From Citrobacter freundii ATCC 8090 = MTCC 1658 = NBRC 12681 (GTDB lineage Bacteria; Pseudomonadota; Gammaproteobacteria; Enterobacterales; Enterobacteriaceae), in the NCBI RefSeq assembly GCF_011064845.1, contig NZ_CP049015.1, forward strand, positions 558,001 to 622,000: 64,000 nt of DNA, read 5' to 3'. This document shows positions 1 to 8,808 of this stretch, one piece after another. The notes under the pieces are model-generated. The model had not been told where the DNA came from, searched no databases, and worked only from the letters and a program-made list of their open reading frames with translations. The translations under genes and the position numbers were made by a program. Every line of letters begins with the position of its first letter. The first letter of the stretch is position 1.

Positions 1-1180
1 CCTGACCGTTCAGTTCGGCAAACATGTTATGGCTTTCCACATCGCGATAATCGGTAATCTGGCTGAAGTGCGGGTTGGTCATGCCGATCTCTTCACCCTG
101 GTAGATATAGGGCGTGCCCTGCATGCCATGCAGCACCATCGCCAGCATTTTGGCCGACGGAATGCGGTATTTACCTTCATCGCCAAAACGCGACACGATG
201 CGCGGCTGATCGTGGTTACACCAGAACAGCGCGTTCCAGGCCTGATTGTGCATGCCTTGCTGCCAGTGACGGAACAGGGTTTTCAGCGCGACATAATCGG
301 GTTTGGCTAACGTCCACTTCTCACCGTTGGGGTAATCCACTTTCAGGTGGTGAAAGTTAAAGGTCATCGACAGTTCGCTGCCATCGAGCGCGGCGTACTG
401 CTGGCAATTTTCCAGTGTGGTGGAAGACATCTCGCCCACCGTCATCAGGCCGCGTGGCGTGAAGACGTCGCGGTTCATCTCGCGTAAAAACGCATGCGCG
501 CGCGGGCCGTCGGTATAAAAACGCCGCCCATCGCCGTCGGGATCGTGCGGGAAGTCCTGATCTTTAGAGATAAGATTCACCACGTCGAGGCGTAATCCGT
601 CCACGCCGCGATCGGCCCAGAACTCACAGACTTTTTTTAGCTCGGCGCGTACCGCCGGATTTTCCCAGTTCAGATCGGCCTGCTCCGGAGCAAAGAGGTG
701 CAGATAGTACTGCTCGCTTTCGGCGTGCCAGCCCCAGGCGTTACCGCCAAATTTGGAACGCCAGTTATTCGGCGGGCTGTCTGGCGTGCCGTCGCGCCAG
801 AGATAAAACTGACGATACGGGCTGTCTTTATCCAGCGCTTCACGAAACCAGGCGTGCTGGGTTGAGGTGTGGTTAAACACCATATCGAGAATAATACGGA
901 TGCCGCGCGCTTTCGCCTGCGCCACCAGTTCGTCAAAATCTTCCAGCGTACCGTAGGCCGGATCGACAGACAGGTAATCCGCGACGTCGTAACCGTTATC
1001 AACCTGCGGCGAAATATAGAACGGCGTCAGCCAGATGGCATCAACGCCCAGTTTTTGCAGATAGTCGAGGCGCTGCGTCACGCCGCGTAAATCGCCGGTG
1101 CCGCTGCCGGTAGTGTCCTGAAAACTCTTGGGGTAAACCTGATAGATAACGCCGTTTTGCCACCAGTGGGGAATATTCAT
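1..1180 (-). CDS. treC: Trehalose-6-phosphate hydrolase TreC (3' end cut by window edge)
   Basis: Cytoplasmic GH13 alpha-amylase-family enzyme that splits trehalose 6-phosphate into glucose and glucose 6-phosphate. The reading frame on the reverse strand starts at ATG 1180 (MNIPHWWQNGVIYQVYPKSF) and runs open to the window edge, giving about 393 of the roughly 550 residues usual for the family. Visible GH13 motifs are DMVFNHTS near residue 100, DGLRLDVVNLISKD near residue 200 with the nucleophile Asp, VGEMSS with the acid/base Glu, and FWCNHDQPR. It lies 49 bases downstream of treB on the same strand, the usual treBC operon under TreR. The C-terminal beta domain is outside the window. Confidence 0.96.
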   Translation of the reverse strand, partial: MNIPHWWQNGVIYQVYPKSFQDTTGSGTGDLRGVTQRLDYLQKLGVDAIWLTPFYISPQVDNGYDVADYLSVDPAYGTLEDFDELVAQAKARGIRIILDMVFNHTSTQHAWFREALDKDSPYRQFYLWRDGTPDSPPNNWRSKFGGNAWGWHAESEQYYLHLFAPEQADLNWENPAVRAELKKVCEFWADRGVDGLRLDVVNLISKDQDFPHDPDGDGRRFYTDGPRAHAFLREMNRDVFTPRGLMTVGEMSSTTLENCQQYAALDGSELSMTFNFHHLKVDYPNGEKWTLAKPDYVALKTLFRHWQQGMHNQAWNALFWCNHDQPRIVSRFGDEGKYRIPSAKMLAMVLHGMQGTPYIYQGEEIGMTNPHFSQITDYRDVESHNMFAELNGQ

Positions 1181-1229
1181 GGTTGTTTCCTGGAAATACG
1201 CTGGGGCGCAACTGCGCCCCGAAGAAAAG

Positions 1230-2648
1230 TTAGATAATTTGTAATGTGCCCAGACGGTATTTACGCTGGTAAACAAATGAGGTCAGTATCATTGGGATAA
1301 CAATCGCAATGACCATCGCCATGCCAAATACCTGCCAATAAGTCGGCTGGATGGAGAGGATGCCCGGCAAACCGCCGACGCCAATCCCGTTTGCCAGCAC
1401 ACCGTTCAGGCCGCACAGCAGTCCGGCGAGACCGGAGCCGATCATCGCGCACAGCATCGGGAAGCGGTATTTCAGGTTGATCCCGTACATTGCTGGTTCA
1501 GTTACTCCAAGATAAGCAGAGATCGCGGCAGGAACGGAGATTTCACGTTCGTTGTGCTTGCGACTGGAGATAATGATCCCGACCACCGCAGAAGCCTGAG
1601 CGATATTCGACAGTGCGATCAGTGGCCATACCGGCGTGCCGCCCATGCTCTGAATCATCTGCATGTCGATAGCCAGTGTGGTCTGATGCACACCGGTGAT
1701 CACCAGCGGGGCGTACAGGAAGCCGAACAGAGCCGCGCCAATCGGAGCAAAACTGCCGGTCAGCAGATGGCGGACCGCAAACGCGACACCGTCGCCGATC
1801 ATGCGGCCAAACGGACCGATAAAGGCGTGCGCAAGGAATACCGCAAGGATCAGCGAACACACCGGGACGATCACCAGATACAGGTAATCCGGCACGATGC
1901 GCTTCATGCGTGTTTCAATAAACCCGAGCGCCAGCCCGGCCAACAATGCCGGAATGACCTGCGCCTGGTAGCCCACTTTCTCAATGCTGAACAGGCCGAA
2001 GTTCCACACTTCCGGTACCTGCTGACCGAGCAAATAAGCGTTCATTAACTGCGGTGAAACCAGGGTTACGCCCAGCACAATACCGAGGATCGGCGTACCG
2101 CCCATTTTCTTCACCGCCGACCAGCAGATTCCGACCGGCAAATAGAAGAAGATCGCCTCGCCAATCAGCCACAGGAAGTCGTAAAGGGTTTTCAGCGAAG
2201 GATGCATCTGCGCCAGCGTCTGGCCATTGCTCATCGGCAGATCGCCGATCACGTTACGAAAACCTAAGATCAAGCCGCCGCTAATCAGCGCGGGCAGCAG
2301 CGGGAAGAAGATCTCCGCAAAATGAGAAATCAGCTGTTCATGCCATTTCATATTCTGCCGCGCCGCTTTTTTCGCCTGCTCTTTGTCGGCGCTGGCTTGT
2401 CCGGTAGTTGCCAGCAGTGCTTTGTAGTAATCACCTACCTCGGTGCCAATCACCACCTGAAATTGCCCGGCGTTGGTGAAGCAGCCTTTGACCATCGGCA
2501 ACTGTTCGATCTCTTTCGGCCTGGCGTTCGCAGGCTGATTCAGCACAAAACGCAGGCGAGTAATGCAGTGACTTACCGTGGCGATATTGTCGCGCCCGCC
2601 TACCAGCTCAATCAGCCGGTCGATGTCTGCTTGTTTTATTTTGCTCAT
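1230..2648 (-). CDS. treB: PTS trehalose-specific EIIBC component TreB
   Basis: Inner-membrane PTS permease that imports and phosphorylates trehalose. The 472-residue length matches the enterobacterial protein (about 473). The N-terminal EIIB domain (residues 1-85) holds the phosphorylated cysteine in SHCITRLRF. After a linker, the EIIC domain has about ten hydrophobic segments, with the family motif GITEPAMYG-like as GVTEPAMYG near residue 385. No EIIA domain is present, so it should use the glucose EIIA (Crr), as known for E. coli TreB. It is first in treBC. A TreR operator lies about 105 bases upstream. Confidence 0.97.
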   Translation of the reverse strand: MSKIKQADIDRLIELVGGRDNIATVSHCITRLRFVLNQPANARPKEIEQLPMVKGCFTNAGQFQVVIGTEVGDYYKALLATTGQASADKEQAKKAARQNMKWHEQLISHFAEIFFPLLPALISGGLILGFRNVIGDLPMSNGQTLAQMHPSLKTLYDFLWLIGEAIFFYLPVGICWSAVKKMGGTPILGIVLGVTLVSPQLMNAYLLGQQVPEVWNFGLFSIEKVGYQAQVIPALLAGLALGFIETRMKRIVPDYLYLVIVPVCSLILAVFLAHAFIGPFGRMIGDGVAFAVRHLLTGSFAPIGAALFGFLYAPLVITGVHQTTLAIDMQMIQSMGGTPVWPLIALSNIAQASAVVGIIISSRKHNEREISVPAAISAYLGVTEPAMYGINLKYRFPMLCAMIGSGLAGLLCGLNGVLANGIGVGGLPGILSIQPTYWQVFGMAMVIAIVIPMILTSFVYQRKYRLGTLQII

Positions 2649-2664
2649 GATGACGTGTGTTCCC

Positions 2665-2702
2665 CGTAGGCCGGATTAGACGCGTTAGGTCGCCATCCGG
2701 CA
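2665..2702. repeat. REP palindrome between treB and its promoter region
   Basis: A single REP-like unit (GTAGGCCGGAT ... CGCCATCCGGCA), the common extragenic palindrome of Escherichia, Salmonella and Citrobacter. It lies in the treB 5' untranslated region, between the TreR operator and the treB start. A REP in a 5' leader is less common than one between stop codons. Confidence 0.8.
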
Positions 2703-2752
2703 ACTCTCGCGTTGTTGGCGCCAGAGTATATCGTCGATGAATATTTAAAAAT

Positions 2753-2764
2753 GGGAACGTTCCC
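2753..2764. promoter_or_regulatory. Putative TreR operator upstream of treB
   Basis: A perfect 12-bp palindrome GGGAACGTTCCC lies between treR and treBC. It has the central CG of LacI-family operators and agrees with the TreR operator known upstream of E. coli treB. TreR bound here is expected to repress treBC until trehalose 6-phosphate accumulates. No CRP site was located with confidence. Confidence 0.8.
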
Positions 2765-2804
2765 GAAACGCAGCGAAGATCACAAATTAACGCTCAGAAA
2801 GCGG

Positions 2805-3752
2805 TCAGGAGAGGGTGGAAGGAATAACGATTTGTCGTGGTTCGCTGCGGCCGTTGATCTGCTCGATCAGCTGCGAGGCCGCTTGTCGCCCGGCTTCGGC
2901 GTATCCTGGGTCGACGGTGATAATTTCCGGATGGAGGAATTTCATCAGCGGCGTGCTGCCCACGCTCGCCAATTGCAGGTTCTCTATTCGCTGCTCCTGT
3001 AGATATTTACTGACCCCAAGGGCGAGGGTGTCTGTCGCGCAGACTAATGCGGTGGTTTCCGGGGTGATGACACTGGCGGCCTGCTCATAGCCCTGCTTCA
3101 TGGCCAGACCCGGCAGCGCGGCAACCGGATGCAGTTTGTATTTCTTACAGAATGCCAGATAAGCTTCATGGCGGCGCTTACCGGTGGTCACGTCGCTATG
3201 AGGAACGCCAAGAAAGCTAATATGGCGATGCTCGCGTTCATATAAACGCTGCATCAGGGTGCGAATGGCACCCTCATCGTCATAGCAGACCGAGGCAAAG
3301 CCTTTGGCATCGCGTGCCAGCAGCACCAGCGAATCCTGCCAGGTGGTGAGCATGGATTCAGTAATGCCGGTAAAACCAAACAGCACCACGCCGTCAATAT
3401 TACGGCGTCTGAGCATGCCGAGATGTTCTTCAACCAGTTCGGGTGAGAACTGGCTTTCCATCATGATCGGATCGTAACCCTGTTCATAAAAGGCGGGCAG
3501 CATGGTCTGCACGGCGAGATTTTCCGAAAGTGAGTCCAGACGCGTGACGATAATCGCCACTACCTTGTCGCTTTGCCCACGCATGGCGCGTGCGGAGCGA
3601 GAAGGGGAAAAACCGTGCTGATTCATCACCGCTTCAACGCGCTCGCGGGTGCGTTCACTCACGCCGCTTTCATTGTTGAGCACACGGGAAACGGTTGATT
3701 TTCCCACACCGCTTAAGCGGGCGATGTCTTTAATGGTCAGCCGATTTTGCAT
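2805..3752 (-). CDS. treR: Trehalose operon repressor TreR
   Basis: LacI/GalR-family repressor of 315 residues, the same size as E. coli TreR. The N-terminus (residues 5-50) is a clear LacI-type helix-turn-helix with IKDIARLSGVGKSTVSRVLN and the hinge segment that follows. The remainder is a periplasmic-binding-protein-like sensor domain, known in TreR to bind trehalose 6-phosphate as inducer and trehalose as anti-inducer. It is transcribed in the same direction as treBC but separated from it by 156 bases that contain the operator and a REP. Confidence 0.97.
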   Translation of the reverse strand: MQNRLTIKDIARLSGVGKSTVSRVLNNESGVSERTRERVEAVMNQHGFSPSRSARAMRGQSDKVVAIIVTRLDSLSENLAVQTMLPAFYEQGYDPIMMESQFSPELVEEHLGMLRRRNIDGVVLFGFTGITESMLTTWQDSLVLLARDAKGFASVCYDDEGAIRTLMQRLYEREHRHISFLGVPHSDVTTGKRRHEAYLAFCKKYKLHPVAALPGLAMKQGYEQAASVITPETTALVCATDTLALGVSKYLQEQRIENLQLASVGSTPLMKFLHPEIITVDPGYAEAGRQAASQLIEQINGRSEPRQIVIPSTLS

Positions 3753-3831
3753 CCTGTTTTCCCATGTTGCGTGTGAAGTTATGCCAAATAGAGAATAACT
3801 TTACTCAAGCGCAGTGCAATGGGCAAAGTCT

Positions 3832-3866
3832 GGTATACATTTGGTTTAGTTTCCGTGCTGTATCAT
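3832..3866 (+). promoter_or_regulatory. PhoP box and -10 element of the mgtA promoter
   Basis: Two PhoP half-sites in direct repeat, GGTATA at 3832 and GGTTTA at 3843, are spaced by 5 bases (11-bp period). The second is followed after 12 bases by a -10 like TATCAT (3861-3866). This is the standard PhoP-activated architecture, in which the PhoP box replaces the -35. The predicted start near 3873 gives a leader of about 270 bases, close to the 264 known for E. coli and Salmonella mgtA. Confidence 0.8.
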
Positions 3867-3872
3867 ACCGCC

Positions 3873-4141
3873 ATAATTGCCACAAACCTTATGGTTTTCT
3901 GCGTATAATCCGCAGCGCAAATCTTTCACTTACCGGAGGCTATATGGATCCTGATCCCACCCCTCTCCCGAGACGGAGAAACAACCCTTTCCGGTAAGCC
4001 TGTCTTTCATTGTCTTACCGGATGCGTAAGACAGTGACGTTCTGACGTCCCTGTTACGATTTTGAGATTGCCATCAGGCAAGGCTTTGCCACGCCTGAAG
4101 GATTTACTGCGCCTGTTTATACTGGTGCAGGGGGACTGCCT
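3873..4141 (+). promoter_or_regulatory. mgtA 5' leader RNA (Mg2+/proline-sensing leader)
   Basis: The roughly 270-base untranslated leader of mgtA. By homology with Salmonella and E. coli it should fold into alternative stem-loops that respond to cytoplasmic Mg2+ and to translation of the embedded mgtL peptide, leading to Rho-dependent termination when Mg2+ or proline is plentiful. I infer this from position, the PhoP promoter and the mgtL ORF; I did not fold the RNA. Confidence 0.75.
3944..3997 (+). CDS. mgtL: mgtA leader peptide MgtL
   Basis: A 17-codon ORF (MDPDPTPLPRRRNNPFR) sits inside the mgtA leader, preceded by the ribosome site GGAGG at 3935-3939. It matches the proline- and arginine-rich MgtL leader peptide of Salmonella and E. 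coli in length and in its first twelve residues. The DPDPTPLP prolines are those whose slow or destabilized translation controls transcription into mgtA. The last five residues differ from the E. coli version as I remember it. Confidence 0.9.
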   Translation: MDPDPTPLPRRRNNPFR

Positions 4142-6850
4142 ATGTTCAAAAATATTACTCGCCAGCTATTTGCCCGGCTAAACCGCCATCTACCGCATCG
4201 TCTGGTGCATCGCGATCCGCTACCCAATGCGCAAACCGTTGCCAGCACGCCGATCCCACCCTCGCTGAGCGAACATTGCCTGAAAATGGCGCTGATGGAC
4301 GAAGCCGCGCTGTGGAAAACGTTCGGCGCGCACCCAGAAGGGTTGAACGCCGCAGAAGTCGAGAACGCCCGCGAAATCCATGGCGAAAACCAGTTGCCGG
4401 CGCAGAAGCCGTCGCCCTGGTGGGTGCATCTGTGGGTCTGCTACCGCAACCCGTTTAATATTCTGCTGACTATCCTTGGTGCGATTTCCTATGCCACCGA
4501 GGATCTGTTCGCTGCTGGCGTCATCGCGCTGATGGTCGCCATCTCGACGCTGCTGAATTTTGTGCAGGAGGCGCGTTCCACCAAAGCGGCGGATGCGTTG
4601 AAAGCGATGGTCAGCAACACCGCCACGGTGCTGCGCGTTATCAACGAGAAAGGGGAGAACGGTTGGGTTGAACTGCCGATCGATCAGTTGGTTCCTGGCG
4701 ATATTATCAAACTGGCGGCAGGGGATATGATCCCGGCCGATCTGCGCGTGGTACAGGCTCGTGACCTGTTTGTGGCTCAGGCTTCGCTGACCGGTGAATC
4801 GCTGCCGGTAGAGAAAGTTGCAACCAGCCGCGACCCGCAGCAAAGCAACCCGCTGGAATGCGATACCCTGTGCTTTATGGGCACCAATGTGGTGAGCGGC
4901 ACGGCGCAGGCCATCGTGATTGCGACCGGGGCCAATACCTGGTTCGGGCAACTGGCGGGCCGCGTCAGCGAGCAGGAAAGCGAGCAGAATGCCTTCCAGA
5001 AAGGGATCAGCCGCGTCAGCATGCTGCTGATCCGCTTTATGCTGGTGATGGCGCCCATCGTGCTTATCATCAATGGCTACACCAAAGGTGACTGGTGGGA
5101 AGCGGCGCTGTTTGCGCTGTCTGTGGCGGTGGGACTGACTCCAGAAATGCTGCCGATGATCGTCACCTCGACGCTGGCGCGTGGGGCGGTGAAGCTGTCA
5201 AAACAAAAGGTTATCGTTAAACACCTCGACGCTATCCAGAACTTTGGCGCGATGGATATTCTGTGCACCGATAAAACCGGCACTCTGACACAAGATAAAA
5301 TAGTGCTGGAGAATCATACTGATATATCTGGAAAGCCCAGCGAACACGTCCTGCATTCTGCGTGGCTGAACAGCCACTACCAGACCGGGCTGAAGAATCT
5401 GCTGGATACGGCAGTGCTGGAAGGCGTGGACGAAGAATCCGCCCGCCGGCTCTCTACCCGCTGGCAAAAAATCGATGAGATCCCGTTTGATTTCGAACGT
5501 CGCCGTATGTCGGTGGTGGTGGCAGAAGAAATCGATGTGCACCAGTTGGTCTGTAAAGGGGCACTACAGGAGATCCTCAGCGTGTGTACCCAGGTGCGCC
5601 ACAATGGTGAGATTGTTCCGTTAGATGACAACATGCTGCGTCGGGTGAAACGCGTCACGGACACGCTGAACCGCCAGGGGCTGCGCGTGGTGGCGGTGGC
5701 GACGAAATACCTGCCAGCGCGTGAGGGGGATTACCAGCGTATTGATGAATCCGATCTGATCCTCGAAGGCTATATCGCGTTTCTCGATCCGCCGAAAGAG
5801 ACCACCGCACCGGCGCTTAAAGCGCTGAAAGCCAGCGGTATTACGGTGAAAATTCTGACGGGCGATAGCGAGCTGGTGGCGGCGAAAGTGTGTCATGAAG
5901 TGGGACTGGATGCGGGCGATGTGGTTATCGGTAGCAGCATTGAGGGGTTAAGTGACGACGAGCTGGCCCAACTTGCCCAGCGCACCACGCTGTTTGCCCG
6001 CCTGACACCAATGCACAAGGAGCGTATTGTCACGCTGCTCAAGCGCGAAGGTCATGTGGTCGGCTTTATGGGGGATGGCATTAACGACGCCCCGGCGCTG
6101 CGCGCGGCGGACATTGGTATCTCCGTTGACGGCGCGGTTGATATTGCCCGTGAAGCGGCTGATATCATCCTGCTGGAAAAGAGCCTGATGGTGCTGGAAG
6201 AAGGGGTAATCGAAGGACGCCGTACCTTCTCTAACATGCTGAAGTACATCAAAATGACGGCCAGTTCTAACTTCGGTAATGTGTTTAGCGTGCTGGTGGC
6301 GAGCGCCTTCTTACCGTTCCTGCCGATGTTGCCGTTGCACTTACTGATTCAGAACCTGCTGTACGATGTATCCCAGGTGGCGATTCCGTTTGATAACGTT
6401 GATGAAGAGCAGATCAAAAAGCCGCAGCGCTGGAATCCCGCCGAGTTGGGCCGCTTTATGATCTTCTTTGGACCGATCAGCTCTATCTTTGACATTCTAA
6501 CTTTCTGCCTGATGTGGTTCGTCTTCCATGCCAATACGCCTGAACATCAGACATTGTTCCAGTCTGGCTGGTTCGTGGTGGGCCTGCTGTCGCAAACGCT
6601 GATTGTGCATATGATCCGTACCCGTCGCGTGCCGTTCATCCAAAGCCGCGCCGCATGGCCGCTGATGCTGATGACGCTGGTGGTAATGGTGGTGGGCATT
6701 GCATTACCGTTCTCGCCGCTGGCCAGCTATCTGCAATTGCAGGCGCTGCCGCTGAGCTACTTCCCGTGGCTGATTGCGATTCTGGCGGGTTACATGACAT
6801 TAACCCAGCTTGTGAAAGGTTTTTATAGCCGCCGCTACGGCTGGCAGTAA
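4142..6850 (+). CDS. mgtA: Magnesium-transporting P-type ATPase MgtA
   Basis: Inner-membrane P3B-type ATPase that imports Mg2+ at low external Mg2+. At 902 residues it is near the family norm (about 898). Visible features are an N-terminal cation-ATPase domain, the actuator TGES motif near residue 218, the phosphorylation site CTDKTGTLT near residue 376, the nucleotide-binding-domain LTGD, and the hinge MGDGINDAPALRAADIGI. Ten or so membrane helices frame these, with most in the C-terminal third. It lies alone behind the PhoP promoter, and a strong terminator follows the stop. Confidence 0.98.
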   Translation: MFKNITRQLFARLNRHLPHRLVHRDPLPNAQTVASTPIPPSLSEHCLKMALMDEAALWKTFGAHPEGLNAAEVENAREIHGENQLPAQKPSPWWVHLWVCYRNPFNILLTILGAISYATEDLFAAGVIALMVAISTLLNFVQEARSTKAADALKAMVSNTATVLRVINEKGENGWVELPIDQLVPGDIIKLAAGDMIPADLRVVQARDLFVAQASLTGESLPVEKVATSRDPQQSNPLECDTLCFMGTNVVSGTAQAIVIATGANTWFGQLAGRVSEQESEQNAFQKGISRVSMLLIRFMLVMAPIVLIINGYTKGDWWEAALFALSVAVGLTPEMLPMIVTSTLARGAVKLSKQKVIVKHLDAIQNFGAMDILCTDKTGTLTQDKIVLENHTDISGKPSEHVLHSAWLNSHYQTGLKNLLDTAVLEGVDEESARRLSTRWQKIDEIPFDFERRRMSVVVAEEIDVHQLVCKGALQEILSVCTQVRHNGEIVPLDDNMLRRVKRVTDTLNRQGLRVVAVATKYLPAREGDYQRIDESDLILEGYIAFLDPPKETTAPALKALKASGITVKILTGDSELVAAKVCHEVGLDAGDVVIGSSIEGLSDDELAQLAQRTTLFARLTPMHKERIVTLLKREGHVVGFMGDGINDAPALRAADIGISVDGAVDIAREAADIILLEKSLMVLEEGVIEGRRTFSNMLKYIKMTASSNFGNVFSVLVASAFLPFLPMLPLHLLIQNLLYDVSQVAIPFDNVDEEQIKKPQRWNPAELGRFMIFFGPISSIFDILTFCLMWFVFHANTPEHQTLFQSGWFVVGLLSQTLIVHMIRTRRVPFIQSRAAWPLMLMTLVVMVVGIALPFSPLASYLQLQALPLSYFPWLIAILAGYMTLTQLVKGFYSRRYGWQ

Positions 6851-6866
6851 TCCTCAACTTCTCTTC

Positions 6867-6905
6867 TGCAGGATGGTGTTAATACCATCCTGCATTTCTC
6901 TTTTT
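6867..6905 (+). terminator. Rho-independent terminator after mgtA
   Basis: Perfect 11-bp stem TGCAGGATGGT (6867-6877) with its complement at 6884-6894, a 6-base loop and a following T-rich run (TTTCTCTTTTTC). It lies 16 bases after the mgtA stop. Confidence 0.9.
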
Positions 6906-7228
6906 CATTCGAAAGATATTCTCCCGAAATATTGGTGTTTTATTTTTATTGAAATGCTAACGCGGGTTGTTAGTATCAAATCGCCTTCCTTGCGTTGTTT
7001 TTTTATCAATAAAACGATCTGTATTGCAAAAATGAAACAGTGTGCTAAAAATTTTAAGCGTCTGCTATTTTTTGTGAACGTAGTCATCGAAATAAATTGT
7101 TACACCAGTTAGTCTGCGCAGGTAACGTCGTTAAGAAAGTTTCTCGCTGCCCGTTTTTAATTCCGGCAGTCATTTGCTCTGCAAGCTATTCCTGTTAATG
7201 GATATTATGAACTTCTGGAGAAGGACAA
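6906..7228. other. AT-rich gap before the TRAP operon
   Basis: About 320 bases with no convincing gene, presumably holding the promoter of the TRAP operon. It is markedly richer in A and T than its neighbours. The ribosome site CTGGAGAAGGA precedes the dctP start at 7229. I see no adjacent regulator gene and no clear operator. Confidence 0.5.
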
Positions 7229-8206
7229 ATGAAACTGACAAAAAACCTGTTAAGTCTGTGTATTGGCGCGTCTGTATTACTGGCGAGTCATGCAACGCTG
7301 GCACAAACCTTTCGCGCCGCAGATGTGCATCCGGCTGATTACCCGAACGTTGTTGCCGTGAAACATATGGGGGAAAAACTTAGCGCCGCCACCGAAGGTC
7401 GTCTGGAGATTAAAACCTTTCCCGGTGGTGTGTTAGGCGACGAAAAACAGATGATTGAGCAGGCACAATTAGGCGCTATCGATATTATTCGTGTCTCAAT
7501 GACGCCAGTCGCCGCTATTCTCCCTGAAATTAACGTGTTTACCCTGCCATATATTTTCCGTGATGAAGACCATCTGCATAAGGTTCTCGACGGCATGATT
7601 GGTCAGGAGATTGGCGACCGCCTGACGGCCAACGCCAAATCGCGGCTGGTGTTCCTCGGCTGGATGGATGCCGGAACGCGCAACCTGATCACCAAAAATC
7701 CAGTGGTGAAACCGGAAGATTTACACGGTATGAAAATCCGTGTTCAAGGGAGTCCGATAGCGCTGGATACCCTGAAGGCGATGGGCGCTAACTCCGTTGT
7801 CATGGGCGTCAGTGAAGTATTTAGCGGTATGCAGACCGGCGTTATTGATGGCACGGAAAATAACCCGCCAACGTTTGTTGCGCATAACTATTTGCCGGTC
7901 GTGAAAAACTATACCTGGAGCAAACACTTTATTATTCCTGAGCTTTTTCTGTTCTCGAAAGCCAAATGGGATAAGTTAAAAAAAGAAGACCAGGACCTCA
8001 TTATTAAACTCGCCAAAGAAGCACAGGTAGAGCAACGAAAACTTTGGCAGGATTATAATGCAAAATCGCTGGAGACCATGAAAGCCAACGGCGTTCAGTT
8101 CCACGATATTGATACGGACTATTTCTATAAAGCCACGCAGTCAGTGCGGGATAATTACGGTAAAGACCACCAGGATTTGATCAAACGAATTCAGGATGTG
8201 AAGTAA
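7229..8206 (+). CDS. TRAP transporter substrate-binding protein, DctP type
   Basis: Periplasmic solute-binding subunit of a tripartite ATP-independent transporter. Of 325 residues, the first ~25 are a Sec signal peptide (MKLTKNLLSLCIGASVLLAS, cleavage likely after ATLA). The mature protein has the DctP family motifs: MKIRVQGSP near residue 170, whose Arg normally binds the substrate carboxylate, and SEVFSGMQTGVIDGTENNPP near residue 195. The next two genes encode the small and large membrane subunits, so the operon is complete. The conserved Arg suggests an organic or sugar acid; the exact substrate cannot be read from the sequence. Confidence 0.93.
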   Translation: MKLTKNLLSLCIGASVLLASHATLAQTFRAADVHPADYPNVVAVKHMGEKLSAATEGRLEIKTFPGGVLGDEKQMIEQAQLGAIDIIRVSMTPVAAILPEINVFTLPYIFRDEDHLHKVLDGMIGQEIGDRLTANAKSRLVFLGWMDAGTRNLITKNPVVKPEDLHGMKIRVQGSPIALDTLKAMGANSVVMGVSEVFSGMQTGVIDGTENNPPTFVAHNYLPVVKNYTWSKHFIIPELFLFSKAKWDKLKKEDQDLIIKLAKEAQVEQRKLWQDYNAKSLETMKANGVQFHDIDTDYFYKATQSVRDNYGKDHQDLIKRIQDVK

Positions 8207-8268
8207 TTCATCAGGTGGAGGATATCAACCCTCCGCCTGAATCTTTTGATTAATTCGAGGTGATGATT

Positions 8269-8778
8269 ATGGGTGAATGCTATTCATCGGTAATGGATTT
8301 TCTTTATCGGGTGTCAATGTGGATTGCCGGTATCGCATTATTAGTCATGGTCGCCATTATCCCCATTGGTATATTCGCGCGTTATGTTCTGAATAACGCC
8401 CTGTCATGGCCTGAACCCGTCGCTATTCTGTGTATGGTGACATTCACCTTTATTGGCGCGGCGGTGAGCTATCGTGCAGGCTCGCATATCGCGGTAAGTA
8501 TGGTGATTGACCGTCTGGGTGATGCTTCCCGCCGTTATTGCTCTGTAATCGCTGACGTTATGTTAGTGGCGATAAGCCTTTTTATCCTCTGGTACGGAAC
8601 CAATCTCTGTCTTGAGCTGTGGGGACAGCCCGTGGCCGAATTCCCGCTTTTAAGCGCCGGGCAAAACTACCTTCCATTGCCGATTGGCTCTGCCATAACG
8701 CTGCTGTTTATCGCAGAAAAGATTTTCCGTGGTCCACAGTACCAACGTCCCGTTGTCATGCTGGGATCGACCAGCTAG
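8269..8778 (+). CDS. TRAP transporter small permease, DctQ type
   Basis: Small inner-membrane subunit with four predicted helices in 169 residues (MDFLYRVSMWIAGIALLVMV; family-typical SWPEPVAILCMVTFTFIGAA). I chose ATG 8269 because GAGGTGA (8257-8263) lies 5 bases upstream. Upstream GTG/ATG codons at 8260 and 8263 are in frame but overlap that ribosome site. The protein ends 30 bases before the large permease. It is expected to scaffold the DctM subunit. Confidence 0.9.
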   Translation: MGECYSSVMDFLYRVSMWIAGIALLVMVAIIPIGIFARYVLNNALSWPEPVAILCMVTFTFIGAAVSYRAGSHIAVSMVIDRLGDASRRYCSVIADVMLVAISLFILWYGTNLCLELWGQPVAEFPLLSAGQNYLPLPIGSAITLLFIAEKIFRGPQYQRPVVMLGSTS

Positions 8779-8808
8779 TTACCGCCCCCATTTCAGAAAG
8801 GAAAGCAG

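Noticed and set aside
6873..7112. 79-residue ORF after mgtA
   Set aside because: It starts within the mgtA terminator stem and shows no ribosome site; composition fits AT-rich non-coding DNA.
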